Source of the DNA: Leifsonia sp. Root227
Lineage (GTDB): Bacteria > Actinomycetota > Actinomycetes > Actinomycetales > Microbacteriaceae
Assembly: GCF_001428745.1 (NCBI RefSeq)
Contig: NZ_LMIO01000004.1
Location: forward strand, 744,001 to 808,000
Direction: 5' to 3'
DNA length: 64,000 bases
Below are positions 61,854 through 64,000 of the stretch, piece by piece; the first letter of the stretch is position 1, and each line of letters opens with the position of its first letter. The notes under the pieces are model-generated. The model searched no databases, was not told the origin of the DNA, and saw only the letters and a program-made list of their open reading frames with translations. Position numbers and translations under genes: made by a program.

Positions 61854-62276
61854 TCAGCCGGCGAGGGCGGCGAGGGCTCGGCGGAGGGTCGTGGATGAGG
61901 TGGTCATCGTGTACGGGAAGTAGACGACCTCGACGCCGACCGCGGCGAACTCGCGCTCGAGCCGCAGCCCCTTCTCGGTGCCGCGCCAGTCGTCGCCCTT
62001 GAAGAACACGTCGAACTGCAGCTCGCGCCAGGTGTCCAGCTTGTCGGGGACCGTCTCCGCCACGGCCTCGTCGACGAAGCCGATGTTGCGCACGATCTCC
62101 AGGCGCTCTGCGAGCGGGATGACAGGGTCGATGCCCTTCACCTGCCGCAGCATCTCGTCCGAGACGACGCCGGCGATCAGGTAGTCGCACTGGCTCTTGG
62201 CGTGTTTCAGGATGTTGAGGTGTCCGATGTGGAACAGATCGAACGCCCCTGCTGCATAGCCGACGCGTCGGGTCAC
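61854..62276 (-). CDS. glycerol-3-phosphate cytidylyltransferase-like nucleotidyltransferase
   Basis: 140 residues, the size of TagD. It makes CDP-glycerol (or a related CDP-polyol) for surface polymers. HxGH motif in AAGAFDLFHIGHLN (about 8-21), FKGDDWRGTEKG carrying the conserved WRG, and the C-terminal TTSSTTLR match TagD-type enzymes. GTG 62276 is chosen because AAAGGTG precedes it. Upstream lies a 26-bp palindrome and the tyrosine phosphatase gene. Confidence 0.88.
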   Translation of the reverse strand: MTRRVGYAAGAFDLFHIGHLNILKHAKSQCDYLIAGVVSDEMLRQVKGIDPVIPLAERLEIVRNIGFVDEAVAETVPDKLDTWRELQFDVFFKGDDWRGTEKGLRLEREFAAVGVEVVYFPYTMTTSSTTLRRALAALAG

Positions 62277-62304
62277 GGGCTGCACCTTTCGGGGTTGAGA
62301 TATC

Positions 62305-62330
62305 CTCACCTATTCTGTCGAATAAGTGAG
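62305..62330. promoter_or_regulatory. 26-bp palindrome upstream of the cytidylyltransferase gene
   Basis: CTCACCTATTC (62305-62315) and GAATAAGTGAG (62320-62330) flank TGTC and pair except for one position. AT-rich and located 29 bases before the start codon, it is either an operator or a leader hairpin. Confidence 0.55.
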
Positions 62331-62349
62331 AATTTGTCACCCCTTTGGC

Positions 62350-62430
62350 GAGAACTGCGAGAACTGCGAGAACTCCGAGAACTCCGAGAACTCCGAGAAC
62401 TCCGAGAACTCCGAGAACTCCGAGAACTCC
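62350..62430 (+). repeat. nine tandem 9-bp repeats
   Basis: Two copies of GAGAACTGC are followed by seven of GAGAACTCC without interruption (62350-62430). They lie between the phosphatase stop (62460) and the cytidylyltransferase palindrome, outside any supported gene. Confidence 0.95.
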
Positions 62431-62459
62431 GTCGGCTCTGGCGCGCGCCGCCGCGCCGT

Positions 62460-63044
62460 CTACGGCTTCGTCGCGAGCAGTACCGCGGCGATCCGCGCCG
62501 TGAGCGGCTCGATCTGCCCGAGCGAAGCCACGTACGCCGACCGTCCGCGCCCATACGGATCGAGGATGTCTCCCTCCACGTACCCGCGCCTCGTCGCCGC
62601 TCCGCGGTTCGCGACAGCGGCGCTCGGGCGGTGCGATGCCGCCCAGGCCGTCAGCTCGCGCGCGGTCAGCGCAGCGGGCTCTGGGTGCGCGGCCACCGCA
62701 TCCGCGAACTCGGTCAGCGTGAACGCCCTCCTCACCACCCCCGGCGCCGTGCCGACTGCCCACTCGCGGTGCTCGCGGGTGGCCGTGAGGACGAGATCGG
62801 AGCCGGAGAGCATCCGGTGGTCGGCCTGGCGCGACACGAACTGGTCGCTCTCGATGCCGCGCTCTGCCAGCAGCTCGTCCATCGGCGAGGAGATCCCCCA
62901 TCCCGTCATCGCGTGCGTGCCTGCCGAGCTCACGGAGAACCGCGCGTCGCCGGAGAGGGCGTGCGCTAGCAGCAGGTCGGCGGCGGGGGAGCGGCAGATG
63001 TTTCCCGTGCAGAGCGTCAGGATGCGGAAAGTTGCGTGAGGCAC
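62460..63044 (-). CDS. low-molecular-weight protein-tyrosine phosphatase
   Basis: 194 residues. The P-loop CTGNICRSP (cysteine nucleophile about residue 11) and the late aspartate loop ILDPYGRG are the family signature; such enzymes act with tyrosine kinases in exopolysaccharide control. The C-terminal ~50 residues are longer than in the 150-residue classical form. GTG 63044 is chosen because GGGAG precedes it at nine bases and the P-loop is then near the N-terminus. Its neighbours (CDP-glycerol enzyme, secreted protein) fit a surface-polymer locus. Confidence 0.9.
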   Translation of the reverse strand: MPHATFRILTLCTGNICRSPAADLLLAHALSGDARFSVSSAGTHAMTGWGISSPMDELLAERGIESDQFVSRQADHRMLSGSDLVLTATREHREWAVGTAPGVVRRAFTLTEFADAVAAHPEPAALTARELTAWAASHRPSAAVANRGAATRRGYVEGDILDPYGRGRSAYVASLGQIEPLTARIAAVLLATKP

Positions 63045-63404
63045 TCCGCCATTCTCCCGGACGACGCTGATGGATGCGCTTACTCGCGGAACCGGTCGCG
63101 CTGAGCCTGGCAATCCTCTGAGAGGGGGTCGCTGATCGAGCCCGCTTTGAGAGCGCTTTCAACCTGTGTTTTGCTCAAGATCACGGGTGTTGGCCAATCT
63201 GTGTGGCGCGCCATTATGCGGAAAGTGGCACCCGAATGGGGGGTGGCTGTCGGAGAAAAGCCCAAGCAGACGCGCGGTACGCTTGTCGATTTATGTTTCG
63301 CGACCGGGTAGTCGGTCTGCTAGCGTGCTCACAGCATTTCAGTAGTCGTTGGTCTCACCTACTGTTCCACCCCCGCAACGACGAAAGTTTGGACAGACGT
63401 ATTT
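63045..63404. other. AT-richer divergent control region, no gene seen
   Basis: The 360 bases between the phosphatase and the secreted protein gene have no supported coding region. TTGAGAGCGCTTTCAA (63147-63162) is a near-perfect palindrome matching the LacI/CcpA-type operator pattern TGAAAGCGCTTTCA closely. The rest is richer in A/T than its surroundings, as expected for a large regulatory region of a surface-protein gene. Confidence 0.55.
63147..63162. promoter_or_regulatory. LacI-family-type operator
   Basis: TTGAGAGCGCTTTCAA differs from a perfect palindrome at one pair only; its centre AGCGCT flanked by TTGA/TCAA is the classic operator form for LacI-family sugar repressors. No LacI gene lies in the window. 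Confidence 0.5.
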
Positions 63405-64000
63405 ATGGTTCGTCAGCCCGCACATAGAAACGAAACCCCCAAGAAGAACCACAAACTCGGATTCGGCATTGCCGCAGGCGCCACCGTGGTGGCTGTCGCG
63501 GCCTTAGGTCTGCCCGCTCTCGCGGCGACCGCTGCCCCGATCACCTATCAAGTCGGTCAGCGAATCGTGACCGACTCCCTCGACCGCACACAGCCGAACG
63601 GCTGGGGCGCAGCCCAGGTCGGCGGCACCTATTCGCTCAGCAGCAGCAAATCCTTCTCCGCGGACGGGAAGACGGGCGTCATGGCGCTCCCCCGTCCTGG
63701 AGCGTCGCTCACCGCATCCCTTCCGGCGGTCAGCGCATCAGACCTGACGGCGTCGACGACCATCGACGTTCCGCGCATCCCGACCAGCGGCAACGGCGTC
63801 TTCGCCGGCCTGCAGCTCCGGGTCGCGACCGGGTCGTACTACCAGGCGAACGTTCGTGTCGGAGCAGGGGGCAACCTCACGCTCACCATCGTGCGCGTCA
63901 ACGGCTCGACCGCCAACCAGACCACCGTCGCACCGGAGATCCGCGTCGCCACCGGTCTCAAGGCGGGCGCAAGCGTCCAGCTCGAGTTCCAGGCGACCGG
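63405..64000 (+). CDS. secreted protein with N-terminal beta-sandwich module (3' end outside window)
   Basis: The frame is open from ATG 63405 to the window end (198 codons). A signal peptide with basic start (PKKNHKLGFG) and cleavage near ALAATAAP is followed by DSLDRTQPNGWGAAQVGGTYSL, a pattern often found at the start of beta-sandwich (LamG/carbohydrate-binding-like) modules of secreted actinobacterial proteins. No catalytic domain is reached. Next to a tyrosine phosphatase and a CDP-glycerol enzyme, it may belong to a cell-surface or polysaccharide locus. Confidence 0.75.
   Translation, partial: MVRQPAHRNETPKKNHKLGFGIAAGATVVAVAALGLPALAATAAPITYQVGQRIVTDSLDRTQPNGWGAAQVGGTYSLSSSKSFSADGKTGVMALPRPGASLTASLPAVSASDLTASTTIDVPRIPTSGNGVFAGLQLRVATGSYYQANVRVGAGGNLTLTIVRVNGSTANQTTVAPEIRVATGLKAGASVQLEFQAT

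Noticed and set aside
62326..63039. Plus-strand frame with an ENSENS repeat peptide from the 9-bp repeats
   Set aside because: It runs antisense through the tyrosine phosphatase gene, whose P-loop and Asp loop are intact.
63080..63265. Small minus-strand open frame of 61 codons in the divergent control region
   Set aside because: No ribosome site, no recognisable family, and it covers the LacI-type operator region.

Overview
The window is high-GC DNA packed with genes on both strands. It looks like a chromosome segment from an actinobacterium of the order Micrococcales, most likely a Microbacteriaceae member (Leifsonia/Microbacterium-like). This placement is inferred from protein family content (a DUF6458-type protein, YkoE-type ECF transporter, LAxTG sorting signal, many MarR/TetR/RpiR regulators), codon bias, and many promoters whose TAnnnT -10 box sits 6-7 nt before the start codon (leaderless mRNAs). 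I saw no rRNA, tRNA, insertion sequence, phage or CRISPR array.

Layout. 0-6.7 kb: end of an RpiR-type regulator, a VOC protein, a membrane protein, a DEAD-box RNA helicase with a very long Arg/Asp/Phe tandem-repeat N-terminus, a patatin-like lipase, and a TetR-APH pair. 6.8-14.7 kb: a tightly overlapping operon for an oligopeptide/oligosaccharide-type ABC importer (family 5 SBP, two ATPases, two permeases) and a GH3 glycosidase, divergent from TetR across clear operator sequences. 14.8-26 kb: mixed regulators and enzymes (VOC/MarR pair, PLP decarboxylase, small membrane proteins, Ser/Thr kinase, GNAT, diacylglycerol kinase with a probable CTG start, aldo/keto reductase, three alpha/beta hydrolases). 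26.1-36.7 kb: a probable beta-galactoside utilisation locus (MalFG-type permeases, family 1 SBP, GH35, GH42, RpiR regulator, large FAD-dependent enzyme); an AT-rich motif (GCAAATAA/TTATTTGC and relatives) recurs in its promoter regions. 36.7-46.5 kb: MFS exporter plus MarR, an ECF importer (S subunit, fused double ATPase, T subunit), WYL regulator, amino acid permease, DMT transporter, DHFR-like protein. 46.6-61.8 kb: RecQ-like helicase, a sortase-anchored lamin-tail-domain surface protein, YdeI-like protein, hexapeptide-repeat protein, MFS/ArsR/SRPBCC group, acyl-CoA oxidase, malate dehydrogenase, zinc metallopeptidase, proline iminopeptidase, amidohydrolase. 61.8-64 kb: glycerol-phosphate cytidylyltransferase, low-molecular-weight tyrosine phosphatase and the start of a secreted protein, suggesting the edge of a cell-surface polysaccharide locus.

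The most unusual signal is not a gene. Five intergenic hairpins, each exactly 62 bp, lie at 5092, 17721, 52664 (inverted), 57524 and 61774. All five sit between convergent genes. The arms differ between copies but change in compensating pairs, while a CGAG/CTCG clamp and a loop motif CGACRCGCCG (CGAAACGCCC in the inverted copy) stay at the same offset. They look like one dispersed family of structured elements, probably acting as two-way terminators or as a REP-like repeat.
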